A DNA stretch of 64,000 nt from Gp6-AA40 sp963741135 (lineage in GTDB: Bacteria > Acidobacteriota > Vicinamibacteria > Vicinamibacterales > UBA2999): positions 558,001 to 622,000 of the forward strand of contig CAVUHC010000007.1 of the NCBI GenBank assembly GCA_963741135.1, in the 5' to 3' direction. Each line of letters opens with the position of its first letter. Position 1 is the stretch's first letter. The translations under genes were made by a program, and so were the position numbers. Below the pieces are notes generated by a model. The model made no database searches and was not told the DNA's origin. It saw only the letters and a program-made list of their open reading frames with translations. Shown here one piece after another: positions 1 through 10,886 of the stretch.

Positions 1-2946
<2,946 letters not shown>

Positions 2947-2996
2947 ACTCGGCAACTCTTTCAGCTTCGTTTAACCACGAAGGGCACGAAAGTACG

Positions 2997-3034
2997 AAGG
3001 GCACGGAGATTCATTGCTCCGTGCCCTTTTTTCT
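2997..3034 (+). terminator. Intrinsic terminator after rpoC
   Basis: A perfect stem GGGCACGGA (2999-3007) / TCCGTGCCC (3018-3026), extended by two A-T pairs, is followed by six T. The ten-base loop and T tract are typical of a rho-independent terminator. It lies about 50 bases after the rpoC stop, so rpoC is the last gene of its operon here. The left arm grows out of a CACGAAGG-type repeat tract that begins near 2975. Confidence 0.85.
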
Positions 3035-3128
3035 TGTACTCGAACGACCTCCACTGATCACGAGCCACCCGCCTTCGCCGAACAGCTACGGCAGGCAAGC
3101 AGAGCCACAGAGACACAGGGAAGTCCGC

Positions 3129-3185
3129 CGGCTACGCACGCCGGGAAATCGCGCTCGCTCATACCCTGATGCTGCGCGTCGACTA
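3129..3185 (+). repeat. Dispersed repeat, copy 1
   Basis: About 57 bases running from GCCGGCTACGCACGCCGGG through GCTGCGCGTCGACTA recur at 27512-27568 with only a few mismatches. Both copies are in non-coding DNA and in the same orientation. I see no terminal inverted repeats or target duplications, so it may be a miniature or REP-like element, or the ends of a decayed mobile element. Confidence 0.6.
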
Positions 3186-3638
3186 CCGTCCCGGCCGCTC
3201 TTCAGGTTGCGGTGTTTCGCTGCGGCGACGGCGTCGCCGCATGGTTGCGAGGGTGATCTTGGAGAGCGGTCCAGTTTGTAGATGGTTGGGCAGCGCGTGC
3301 GAACCTGGATTTGATGCCTCGTTCGAATATCGAGCAGATCAGGTCGTTGCTAAAGTCAACTTGCGATCAACAGACAACTTGGCAACGCATGTCGGCTGTT
3401 GGTGGTGCTGTCATGTGCTGCGAGGTCTGCAGCTATCGGCTGCTTGACGTCGACGCTCGCACTCGGAGCCAACGGGCGCTGCCGATGGCAAGGTGGCAGC
3501 GTGCTAGGATCGCGCCATCATTCGAGTCAGAGTGCCAGGTTGCAGCATTCAGCGACGCGCATGGCTGTGAGCCTGAGTCCACTGCGAGATCCAGGTATTA
3601 CTTGGTTGGGCTGCAGCTCGCTCGATTGGAGGCAAAGA

Positions 3639-4121
3639 ATGGCGCGCACCAAGGTTTTCGTCAGCTACAGTCACCAAGATGAGCGGTGGCGTGAACGCAT
3701 CGTGGGTCAGCTTGCAGTGTTGGCCGAGGAAGGGCTGATCGAGCTTTGTGACGATAGACAGATCGGCGCAGGAGACGCCTGGTTTGAGGAGATTCACGAG
3801 CAGATGCTCAGGGCACGCATTGCTTTGCTCCTTGTCTCCTCGTCTTTTCTGACGTCTCGATTCATCCGTGACGAAGAGGTCCCGAAGCTCTTTGCCCGCC
3901 ACGAGCAAGCAGGCATGAGAATTTACCCGCTTCTACTGAGACCATGTCCGTGGCAGGTGGTTCCGTGGTTGGCCAAGATGCAGCTGCGTCCGCGCGATGC
4001 CAAGCCTCTCTCGAGCTTCAGGGGCGCGAAAGGCGAAGAAGTCATGGCGTCTATCGCTCTGGAGATTGCGTCTCTCGCGCAGGAATTCCAGGAAGATGGC
4101 CAGAGGCATCAGACGCAATGA
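3639..4121 (+). CDS. Stand-alone TIR-domain protein
   Basis: A 160-residue soluble protein made almost entirely of one TIR fold. The first strand and its loop read KVFVSYSHQDERW (residues 5-17), the DDRQIGAGDAW stretch lies at 38-48, and the acidic pair E79/E80 after the SSSFLTS segment is where bacterial TIR NADases carry their catalytic Glu. ATG 3639 was chosen because GGAGG lies six bases upstream; the longer open frame upstream has no such signal. There is no signal peptide or membrane segment. The stop is followed at once by an attC-like site (4125-4203), the arrangement of an integron cassette. Bacterial TIR proteins often cleave NAD in anti-phage systems; no partner sensor gene is adjacent, so the role is inference. 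Confidence 0.85.
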   Translation: MARTKVFVSYSHQDERWRERIVGQLAVLAEEGLIELCDDRQIGAGDAWFEEIHEQMLRARIALLLVSSSFLTSRFIRDEEVPKLFARHEQAGMRIYPLLLRPCPWQVVPWLAKMQLRPRDAKPLSSFRGAKGEEVMASIALEIASLAQEFQEDGQRHQTQ

Positions 4122-4124
4122 GCA

Positions 4125-4203
4125 GCCCAACGGGAACTGCACCCGACGCCGCCCGCGTCACTCGCGCGGCGCAGTCGGCGCGGGTGAGCGCCGAAAGTTA
4201 GAC
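4125..4203 (+). other. attC-like recombination site A
   Basis: The site opens with GCCCAAC, matching the R'' consensus RYYYAAC, and closes with GTTAGAC, matching the R' consensus GTTRRRY, 79 bases in all. Between them lies an imperfect palindrome (CCGACGCCGC opposite GCGGCGCAGTCGG, with a bulge). It starts four bases after the stop codon of the TIR gene, as expected for an integron cassette. No integrase gene is in the window. Confidence 0.6.
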
Positions 4204-4222
4204 CGACAAAGCGAACACGACG

Positions 4223-5374
4223 ATGGCGAAGATATTCATCAGCCACGCATCAGACGATCAAGAAACTATAGCAACACCATTAGCGGAAAACCTCCGGAGG
4301 CGGGGCCTTGATGTGTGGCTTGACCAGTGGGAGCTGACACTGGGAGATCGATTGAGAGAATCCATCGAGAGTGCACTGTCGCAGGCATCGGTCGGGGTTG
4401 TAATCATAAGCCCGGCCTACATGCGGAAGCTGTGGACGACGCGCGAACTTGACGGTTTATTTGGTCTTGAGACCGTAGACCGAAAGTCGATTTTGCCTGT
4501 TCTGCACAACGTCAGCAGAGATGAAGTATCGAGACGCTGGCCCATGCTTGGTGACCGCCTGAGCTGCTCGACGGATAGGGGTTTGGACGTCGTTGCCGAT
4601 CAAATCGCGGTTGCTGTTAAGAAAGGATCCACACAGGAGGCCCTAACGGCCCCGCCAGATGCAGTGCTCGCTGAATATCGCCGCCGTATGCTGTTGGCCG
4701 CTGATCGACGCGACCTGCGTCAGCTACTTTACGAATTGGAGGACTTCCTCCGCCAGTTTCCGGCACATCCATCAGCCAGGCTCCTCAGAGATGACCGGAT
4801 CCGCCTTGGCGCCGCACGATTCAGGTTGCGCCGTGGCGGCGACAGTGGCATCGTCCGTGTGAGCCAAACTCACGGGGTGTGGATGCGTCGCACACGACTT
4901 CTCTGCGCGATCGGCGTGAGTCTCTGGTCGGCTGTGGTTGCCGGTAGCCAGGCGGTGGCCCCCGTAGCACTGTCCGGGGCGCTGCGGGACCACGTGAAGG
5001 ACGAGCGGTTCCAGATAGTCACGTCCATCAGAGGACTGCCGCTCGGCGTCCGCGACGAGCTGCAGGCGTTGTTCGGCAGCCAAACACTCGACATCGCCGA
5101 GCCCGGAGCCGAGTTTCAGGTCACCGACGTGATCGTCAATCCGACGCTGCCGATCCGGCGGCTGGTCGCGGCAGGGTGCACGATCGATTATTGCCTCGTC
5201 TACTATGAGCGCGGCGGCGGCGCCCACACCTGGCATGTGGTGCTGTTTCACTGGACGCCGGCCGCGACTCGCTTCGAGTGGGGCGGTACCGCGCCAGGCG
5301 GCATGGCGACAATCGACGATGTTCGGAACGCCATCCTGTCCGGGGCGATCAAGGGCCCGGGTAGGTTCTGGTAG
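4223..5374 (+). CDS. TIR-domain protein with internal membrane segment and C-terminal extracytoplasmic-like domain
   Basis: A 383-residue protein. Residues 1-130 are a TIR domain: KIFISHASDD at 3-12, VWLDQWELTLGD at 31-42, and the likely catalytic Glu E75 in WTTRELDGL. Residues 145-200 are charged and helical. Residues 222-250 look like a signal peptide or transmembrane helix (RRTRLLCAIGVSLWSAVVAG), followed by a 130-residue domain I do not recognise. An internal ATG at 4883 could start that last part as a separate secreted protein. Codon use and GC differ: the TIR half is AT-richer than the C-terminal half. So this is either a membrane-anchored TIR sensor or an accidental fusion of a cassette gene to a resident gene. 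Confidence 0.8.
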   Translation: MAKIFISHASDDQETIATPLAENLRRRGLDVWLDQWELTLGDRLRESIESALSQASVGVVIISPAYMRKLWTTRELDGLFGLETVDRKSILPVLHNVSRDEVSRRWPMLGDRLSCSTDRGLDVVADQIAVAVKKGSTQEALTAPPDAVLAEYRRRMLLAADRRDLRQLLYELEDFLRQFPAHPSARLLRDDRIRLGAARFRLRRGGDSGIVRVSQTHGVWMRRTRLLCAIGVSLWSAVVAGSQAVAPVALSGALRDHVKDERFQIVTSIRGLPLGVRDELQALFGSQTLDIAEPGAEFQVTDVIVNPTLPIRRLVAAGCTIDYCLVYYERGGGAHTWHVVLFHWTPAATRFEWGGTAPGGMATIDDVRNAILSGAIKGPGRFW

Positions 5375-5379
5375 CAGGT

Positions 5380-5413
5380 GCCGAACCACCGCGGCTGAAG
5401 CAGTGCGTTAGAC
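5380..5413 (+). other. attC-like half-site B (degenerate)
   Basis: GTTAGAC (5407-5413) is an R' match preceded by GGCTGAAGC, the same L' arm as in the good site at 5687-5758. GCCGAAC (5380-5386) could be a decayed R''. At 34 bases it is too short for a full attC stem, so I read it as a truncated site. It starts six bases after the stop codon of the TIR gene. Confidence 0.4.
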
Positions 5414-5450
5414 GTCGGAACCAACATCGGCTCACATCGCGTCACTCGAC

Positions 5451-5723
5451 ATGGCCACTATTGCGGTTGGTGATATCCACGGCAATCGTCCAGCCCTCAA
5501 CGACATTCTCGACCAGATTCGGGGCGAGGTCTCTGGGGGTGACACCATCGTTTTCCTGGGCGACTACATTGACCGAGGTCCCGACACCAGAGGCTGCGTG
5601 GACACGATTCTCGCGTTGCAACGCGAGGTCAAGGCAGAGATCAGCGGGTATTTCAGAGTGCGCGTTACGAGCTGCTTGGGTCCGACGTCTGACACGACTT
5701 GCAGCCGGCGGCGCCGGGCATGA
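5451..5723 (+). pseudogene. Truncated serine/threonine-type metallophosphatase
   Basis: The first 64 residues are a clear calcineurin-like phosphoesterase N-terminus: GDIHGN at residues 7-12 and FLGDYIDRGPDT at 35-46 carry the metal ligands. Family members are about 200-250 residues and need further GNHE and His motifs, which are absent. After residue 64 the sequence becomes low-quality and stops at 5723, inside the left arm of an attC-like site. I see no good ribosome binding site. The gene appears cut by the recombination site, leaving a dead fragment. Confidence 0.7.
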
Positions 5724-5758
5724 AATGAGGCGCCGCGGCTGAAGCCTCGCAGTTAGGC
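5687..5758 (+). other. attC-like recombination site C (well formed)
   Basis: R'' GTCTGAC (5687-5693) and R' GTTAGGC (5752-5758) pair over all seven positions if G-T wobbles are allowed. Inside, CTTGCAGCCGGCGGCGCC pairs with GGCGCCGCGGCTGAAG across a 13-base loop. The left arm carries unpaired G bases, which resembles the extrahelical bases that integron integrases read. This is the best attC candidate in the window. Confidence 0.7.
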
Positions 5759-5769
5759 GGCCAAGACTA

Positions 5770-6633
5770 ATGGCACAGTTGAACAACGTCGTCGCGCTGG
5801 TCACTGGTGCGAGCCGCGGTGCGGGACGCGGCGTCGCCCTGGAGCTTGGCACCGCCGGGGCTACCGTGTATGTGACCGGTCGAAGCGTGAGCGGCCGACC
5901 GACGACGGATAACGTGCCGGGCACCATCGACGAGTGCGCCCGGGAGGTGAAGGACCGCGGCGGCGTCGGCATCGCCATCCGATGCGACCACACCGTCGAC
6001 GCGGACGTCGAATCGCTGTTCGACCGGATCCGCGACGATCATGGGCGGCTCGACATCCTCGTCAACAACGTGTGGGGCGGTTACGAGAACAGCGACTGTC
6101 GTCCTCTTCCGCTGGTTCCGTTTTGGGAGCAATCCCTCACTCAATGGGACAGCATGTTCACGGCCGGCGTCCGCGCGCATCTCACGGCCAGCCGCCTGGC
6201 CGTGCCACTGATGTTGCCCCAGCATCGCGGGCTGATCGTGAGCACGACAGCGAATCTCGAGGCCCTCCCGTACATGCGTAATCTCTTCTACGACCTGTCG
6301 AAGAACGCCGTCGCCCGCATGGCTTGGGCCATCGCGCAGGAACTGCGTGCGAACGGCATAGCCGCGCTTGCGGTGGCGCCAGGGTTCATGCGGACCGAGC
6401 GTGTCGTGGAGGCCTTCCGGCGCGCCGGTGCGGCGCATGCCATCAATGGGCCCGGCGGGCCGCGTGAGACGACCGCATATCTTGGCCGTGCGATCGTCGC
6501 GCTGGCGTCGGACGCGCGGGTCATCGAGAAATCAGGTCAACTCCTGGAGGTCGGCACGCTCGCGCGCGAGTACGGTTTTACCGACATCGACGGGATGCAG
6601 CCGTCGCCCTTCCGTATCCTTGCGAGTACCTAG
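5770..6633 (+). CDS. Short-chain dehydrogenase/reductase (DHRS1-like)
   Basis: A full-length 287-residue classical SDR, an NAD(P)-dependent oxidoreductase of the cytoplasm. The cofactor motif TGASRGAGRG is at 12-21, the NN of the NNAG-type motif at 99-100, and the catalytic Tyr174 and Lys178 in YDLSK. The GGYE and PFWEQ stretches resemble the DHRS1 group. Substrate is not predictable. It begins 11 bases after the attC-like site C and has no clear Shine-Dalgarno sequence, so it may be cassette-borne or merely adjacent. It is followed by about 90 bases before the PQQ-type gene. Confidence 0.9.
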   Translation: MAQLNNVVALVTGASRGAGRGVALELGTAGATVYVTGRSVSGRPTTDNVPGTIDECAREVKDRGGVGIAIRCDHTVDADVESLFDRIRDDHGRLDILVNNVWGGYENSDCRPLPLVPFWEQSLTQWDSMFTAGVRAHLTASRLAVPLMLPQHRGLIVSTTANLEALPYMRNLFYDLSKNAVARMAWAIAQELRANGIAALAVAPGFMRTERVVEAFRRAGAAHAINGPGGPRETTAYLGRAIVALASDARVIEKSGQLLEVGTLAREYGFTDIDGMQPSPFRILAST

Positions 6634-6726
6634 CGGATCTTCCGTCCTGATTCGTCACGCCTGCATGCGCGCAGACGTTCAGAATGCAGGATGCCGCGCT
6701 GCATGTAGAATGCCGCCGGGGGAACG

Positions 6727-8475
6727 ATGACCTTCGCACGCCCGATTGCTTCATGCGCGATGGCCGCCGCGTTGGTGGTGATGGTGTCGGCTGGATTGTC
6801 GCCGCGAGTGGAAGCCCAGCGGCCGGCGGCCGCCACAACCGCGAACTGGCCGCTTCATAACCTCGACCTGGCCGGAAGCCGTTATTCAACATTGGACCAG
6901 ATCAACACGTCCAACGTGAAAACGCTCACGCCCCGGTGGTTGTTTCAGTACGGCATTATCGACGGCGTCAGCAACCAGACGACGCCGGTCATCGTGGACG
7001 GCGTGATGTACGTGACCGACCCTCGCGGGGGTGTGTACGCCGTCAACGCCGCCGACGGACATCTCGTGTGGTCGTTCGACGTCACCAATCTCATCGGTGG
7101 CGGCAGAGACGCAGGGTACATATTCCGCAACCGGGGCGTTTGCTATTCGGACGGCGTCGTCTACACCGCCGCGGGGTCGTTTCTCTTCGCGCTCGACGCC
7201 AAGACCGGGAAGCCGATTCCCACGTTCGGGAGGAACGGCCAGGCCAGCGTGATTCTGGACGTGATCCAACAGCGGTACCCGGACGTAAAGACGGCTATCA
7301 GCCTCGGATACTGGTTCACGACGGCGCCGCAAATCCATAACGGGGTGATCTACATCGGCAGCACACGCAGCGAGAGCCACATCCCAGGCGGCCACGTGCT
7401 GGCAGTGGACGCAAAAACGGGCAAGGTCCTGTGGCACTTCAACACGATTCCGCAGGACGACAAGGATCAGGGTTGGGACATTGCTGGTCCCACCTGGGTC
7501 GGCGGCGAACGCAACGGTGGCGGCATATGGGAGACGCCGTCAATCGATCCCGAACTGGGCCTGCTGTACGCCGCCGTGGCGAATCCATTCGGCGACAGCT
7601 CGAAGCGGGCGGGCACCAACCTGTTTACCGATTCGATCATCGCGCTGACGCTGAACACCGGCACGTTGAAGTGGTACTTCCAGCAGACGCACCACGACGT
7701 GTGGGACTACGACTCCGGTAATCAGCCGATTCTGTTCGAGATGCAGGTGCGGGGTCAGCGCGTCAAAGCGCTGGCAGAGGCCAGCAAGAACGGTTTCCTC
7801 TACATCCTGAACCGCGAGACCGGGCAGCCTGTGCATCCTGTCAAGGAGACGCCGGTACCGACGACCTCCTACCGGCCGGGCGAACAGCCCTGGCCGACGC
7901 AGCCAATTCCGCACACGGCCACCGGAAAACCGATGGTGCCGGTCAGCCCGGTGACCCCCGTGGACATTCCGCCCGAGCGCGTGGCGACACGCACACTCGC
8001 GCCGATGTTCACGCCGCCGGGGCCGAACCAGATCAGGGCGCCCGGAACCGGCGGCGGCGCGAACTATGGCCCGATCTCCTACAGCCCTCGCACGGGTTAT
8101 CTCTACGTCAACGCGATCGACGACCCCACCGATTCGGGGCGTCCGCCGAAGGGGTATTTCTCGGCGTACGATCCAACGACCGGAGAACTCGTGTGGCAGA
8201 AAGTGTTCGACGGTTTCGGACAGGCCGGCTCTGTCGTCACAGCGAGCGGCTTGGTGTTCGTGGGCAGTGGCAGCAACACCGCCGGCTACTTCATGGCGTT
8301 CGACGCGAAAACGGGCGAGCTGCTGTGGAGGTTCAACACCGGCTCCGGGGTGTTCTCTTCACCCTCCATGTACATGGTGAACGGCGAGCAGTTCGTCACC
8401 GTCGGCTCGGGCGGCGGCGAGCGCGGCCGCAGAGGCGGGGACCTGATTCTCAGCTTCGCCCTGCCGAAACGGTAA
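6727..8475 (+). CDS. Exported PQQ-dependent alcohol dehydrogenase-type beta-propeller
   Basis: A 582-residue quinoprotein with a signal peptide (residues 1-33). Repeated W-motif blades typical of pyrroloquinoline-quinone dehydrogenases are visible, such as LDAKTGKPIPTFG and VDAKTGKVLWHFN, and the WDYD segment near residue 330 fits the active-site region. The adjacent Cys pair often found in the active site is reduced here to a single Cys in NRGVCYSDG. It would oxidise an alcohol or aldehyde in the periplasm and pass electrons to a cytochrome. The start is the ATG after GGGGGAACG. A cyclophilin lipoprotein follows after eight bases, so the two are likely cotranscribed. Confidence 0.9.
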   Translation: MTFARPIASCAMAAALVVMVSAGLSPRVEAQRPAAATTANWPLHNLDLAGSRYSTLDQINTSNVKTLTPRWLFQYGIIDGVSNQTTPVIVDGVMYVTDPRGGVYAVNAADGHLVWSFDVTNLIGGGRDAGYIFRNRGVCYSDGVVYTAAGSFLFALDAKTGKPIPTFGRNGQASVILDVIQQRYPDVKTAISLGYWFTTAPQIHNGVIYIGSTRSESHIPGGHVLAVDAKTGKVLWHFNTIPQDDKDQGWDIAGPTWVGGERNGGGIWETPSIDPELGLLYAAVANPFGDSSKRAGTNLFTDSIIALTLNTGTLKWYFQQTHHDVWDYDSGNQPILFEMQVRGQRVKALAEASKNGFLYILNRETGQPVHPVKETPVPTTSYRPGEQPWPTQPIPHTATGKPMVPVSPVTPVDIPPERVATRTLAPMFTPPGPNQIRAPGTGGGANYGPISYSPRTGYLYVNAIDDPTDSGRPPKGYFSAYDPTTGELVWQKVFDGFGQAGSVVTASGLVFVGSGSNTAGYFMAFDAKTGELLWRFNTGSGVFSSPSMYMVNGEQFVTVGSGGGERGRRGGDLILSFALPKR

Positions 8476-8483
8476 AGCGCGCC

Positions 8484-9119
8484 GTGCCGATCCAACTTCT
8501 GCCGCCTCGTGATTCCCGATCAGTCTGGTTGCGTCTTCTCCCGTGTGTGGCTCTCTTGTGGATAGCCGGCTGCAGTTCGTCGCCAGGCAATCCGAAGGTG
8601 CCCGCTGGCGCCACGAGCTCCGGCGGCATGCACGGGATCATCGAGACCGACAAGGGCGCGATCGAGATCGAGTTCTTTGCGGCCGATGCCCCGAAAGCCG
8701 TCGAGAATTTCCGGTTGCTCGCCGAGCACGGCTACTACGACGGCTTGACGTTCCACCGCATCGTGAAGGGGTTCATGATCCAGGGCGGCGACCCTGCGGG
8801 CGACGGCACTGGCGGTCAGAGTGCGTGGGGCCCTCCCTTCGCCGACGAGATCAATGGGGAGTCGGCCCTCTACCGCGGCGGCTACCGGCGCGGCCTCATC
8901 GCGATGGCCAACGCGGGGCCAAATACCAACGGCAGCCAGTTCTTCATCCTTCATCAGGACTATCCGCTGCCACCGAGCTACGTGATCTTCGCGAGGGTCA
9001 CGGCAGGCATTAGCGCGGTCGACGCCATCGCCAACACGCCGACAACGATCGGCGCTGATGGTGAGATGAGCCAGCCCCTCACTCCGCCGATTATCAAGAA
9101 GGTCACGATTCGTCCGTAG
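8484..9119 (+). CDS. Cyclophilin-type peptidyl-prolyl cis-trans isomerase, lipoprotein
   Basis: A 211-residue exported foldase. GTG 8484 gives a lipoprotein signal ending LLWIAGC with lipidated Cys30. The isomerase domain follows: FHRIVKGFMIQGGDP and the NGSQFFI motif carry the conserved Arg, Phe and Gln of the active site. It would catalyse prolyl isomerisation on the periplasmic face of a membrane. It starts eight bases after the PQQ dehydrogenase gene and precedes an oxidoreductase pair, so a role in maturing these secreted proteins is a fair inference. Confidence 0.92.
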   Translation: MPIQLLPPRDSRSVWLRLLPCVALLWIAGCSSSPGNPKVPAGATSSGGMHGIIETDKGAIEIEFFAADAPKAVENFRLLAEHGYYDGLTFHRIVKGFMIQGGDPAGDGTGGQSAWGPPFADEINGESALYRGGYRRGLIAMANAGPNTNGSQFFILHQDYPLPPSYVIFARVTAGISAVDAIANTPTTIGADGEMSQPLTPPIIKKVTIRP

Positions 9120-9188
9120 CGACAGTCAGGGCTGCGGATGTCAGGCTCACAAGGACCGCTCGAGCGCTGTTGGAGCAGGAGGGTAATG

Positions 9189-9923
9189 ATGGCGAACACA
9201 TCGGATGATGAGAGAGTCACATTTTCGCGTCGTGATCTGCTGAAGCGTGTCGGAATCGTCGGCGCCGCGGTCGCTGCCGTACCAGCTCGGGTGCTTGTCC
9301 CGGCCGGGGCGATGGCTCCTCCCGCGGAGACATTATTTTCCCCCCAGGCAGGGACGCTTCCGCGCGAGGCGTTAGAAACGTTCACTGCCGCCGAAGCGGT
9401 CACTATCGAGGCGATGGTTGCACGCTTGATCCCAAGTGACGAGAACGGGCCTGGCGCTCGCGAGGCCCGCGCGGCGCATTACATCGACCGCGCGCTGGGC
9501 GGCGCTCTTGCTTCGTCACTCGAGGCGTACCGTAACGGTCTCGCCGCCGTTGACAGCCATGCGCGAGCGTCAAAAGGGGCGCCATTCGCTCAGCTCTCGA
9601 CGCAGCAGCAGGACGCCGTGCTGAGCGACATGGAGAACAACGTCGCCACCGGTTTCACGCCCAATGCCTCAACGTTCTTCAACCTGGTACGTGCCCATAC
9701 GATCCAGGGCACGTTTTCCGATCCCTACTACGGCGGGAACGCGAATTTCGTGGGGTGGGATTTGATCGGATACCCGGGTATCCGGCTCGCGGTCACAGCA
9801 AACGATCAGCGCCTGGACCCAAATCTGGTGCCGACCCACAAATCGGCGTACGACTACGCGATGTTCTCGAAAACGCGACCCGCGAGGGCCAGCCTGGAAC
9901 CGGGGACGGGCCATGGCGATTAA
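9189..9923 (+). CDS. Gluconate 2-dehydrogenase subunit 3-like small subunit (Tat-like leader)
   Basis: A 244-residue protein of the family that partners membrane GMC dehydrogenases. It has a twin-Arg leader (SRRDLLKRVG, residues 13-22 from this start). Of two adjacent ATG codons, 9189 is preferred because the AGGAGGG at 9177-9183 is then five bases away. The small subunit usually carries the Tat signal and escorts the flavoprotein subunit to the periplasm. It overlaps the next gene, a GMC-type subunit, by 11 bases, so the two are translationally linked. Confidence 0.88.
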   Translation: MANTSDDERVTFSRRDLLKRVGIVGAAVAAVPARVLVPAGAMAPPAETLFSPQAGTLPREALETFTAAEAVTIEAMVARLIPSDENGPGAREARAAHYIDRALGGALASSLEAYRNGLAAVDSHARASKGAPFAQLSTQQQDAVLSDMENNVATGFTPNASTFFNLVRAHTIQGTFSDPYYGGNANFVGWDLIGYPGIRLAVTANDQRLDPNLVPTHKSAYDYAMFSKTRPARASLEPGTGHGD

Positions 9924-10815
9924 CCTGATGAAGACCGATGTAGTCATCGTCGGTCTCGGCGCGGTGGGTGGCGTCGCTGCCCTTCCGCTCGCGAAGGCCG
10001 GACTCGACGTCATCGGTCTCGAGGCGGGAGCCTGGCTCACTCCCGCGGATTTCGCGCCCGACGAACTGCGAAACAACTTTCGCGGCTGGCCGCAGGCCGT
10101 GCAGAAGGCCAATCACGAAGTTCCGACGCATCGGCCGAACGCCTCAGCGCCCTACTCGCCCCGGCCGACGATTCATCCGATGATGAACGCGGTCGGGGGG
10201 ACCACGCTCCACTATTGGGCGCAAAGCTGGCGTCTCAATCCCTGGGACTTCAAAGTCGTGAGCGAGACGACTCGGCGCTACGGCGCCGCGCGAATCCCTG
10301 CGGGATCCACTGTGGAGGATTGTCAATGGGGCCCGGCCTGGAAGGCCTTCCTCAAGGAAAACGCAGACCGCTGGAACACCGCGTACCTCCAGAAGACGAC
10401 GCTCCCGTACGAGGACAACCGTTTGGATCTGGATCCGAGCGTCAAGGATCCACTTGGGTTCCCGGTGTGCCGGATCACGGCCGAGTACAAAGACAACGAG
10501 AAAAAGATTGCCGCCTTCATCCAGGACAAGATGGTGGACTGGTTCATGACGGCAGGAGCGGTAGCGACGGAAAAGAGCCCAATTGGTCTGATGGGTCCGA
10601 CGACACACGCCTACGGCGGCACGCGCATGGGGAATAACCCCGACACGAACGTCGTCGATCGTTGGGGTTTCTCCCACGAAGCGCCGAATCTGGGGATCCT
10701 TGGCGCATCGGTGATGGGCACGAGCGGCGCCCACAACCCGACGCTCACTGCGCAGGCGCTCTCCTGGCGAACCGCCGAATACCTGGGCAAGAACTGGAAC
10801 ACGATCGCGAAATAG
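9913..10815 (+). CDS. GMC-type oxidoreductase large subunit with large internal deletion
   Basis: The flavoprotein partner of the preceding small subunit. The FAD-binding GLGAVGG motif is at residues 14-20, and the C-terminal GGTRMG and SGAHNPTLT blocks, with the catalytic His/Asn region, are present. Family members are about 550-580 residues; this one is 300. The break is near residue 137: the family sequence RIPAGSTVED runs straight into WGPAWKAFLKEN, so roughly the middle half is missing in frame. FAD binding and substrate domains cannot both be complete, so the product is probably non-functional, though no stop codon has arisen. Confidence 0.8.
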   Translation: MAINLMKTDVVIVGLGAVGGVAALPLAKAGLDVIGLEAGAWLTPADFAPDELRNNFRGWPQAVQKANHEVPTHRPNASAPYSPRPTIHPMMNAVGGTTLHYWAQSWRLNPWDFKVVSETTRRYGAARIPAGSTVEDCQWGPAWKAFLKENADRWNTAYLQKTTLPYEDNRLDLDPSVKDPLGFPVCRITAEYKDNEKKIAAFIQDKMVDWFMTAGAVATEKSPIGLMGPTTHAYGGTRMGNNPDTNVVDRWGFSHEAPNLGILGASVMGTSGAHNPTLTAQALSWRTAEYLGKNWNTIAK

Positions 10816-10859
10816 AATCACGGGCCAGGCGACGGCGGCGCTGCGAATGAGCGCGAAAC

Positions 10860-10866
10860 GTTAGAC
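10860..10866 (+). other. attC-like half-site D (R' match only)
   Basis: GTTAGAC preceded by TGAGCGCGAAAC resembles the right end of site A (TGAGCGCCGAAA then GTTAGAC). A small GCGCT/AGCGC hairpin lies just upstream, but no R'' match is present. It is followed by GTTAGACCGCTT, a 12-base word also found at 18830. Weak evidence alone. Confidence 0.3.
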
Positions 10867-10886
10867 CGCTTCGACATGGAACACCA

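Larger units (their letters stand above)
2947..3638. other. Long intergenic stretch after rpoC, no convincing gene
   Basis: Apart from the rpoC terminator, a short CACGAAGGGCACGAA repeat tract (about 2975-3000) and a dispersed repeat (3129-3185), nothing here has coding character. The open frames that cross it have no ribosome binding site and no recognisable protein. The base composition becomes less GC-rich toward the TIR gene that follows, consistent with the start of an accessory region. Confidence 0.6.

Noticed and set aside
3605..3611. GTTGGGC that could be an attI or R' box before the first TIR gene
   Set aside because: The consensus is short and occurs by chance; there is no stem, no R'' and no integrase gene nearby.
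3399..3638. N-terminal extension of the first TIR gene to an upstream start
   Set aside because: No ribosome binding site and no homology-like sequence; ATG 3639 has GGAGG at six bases.
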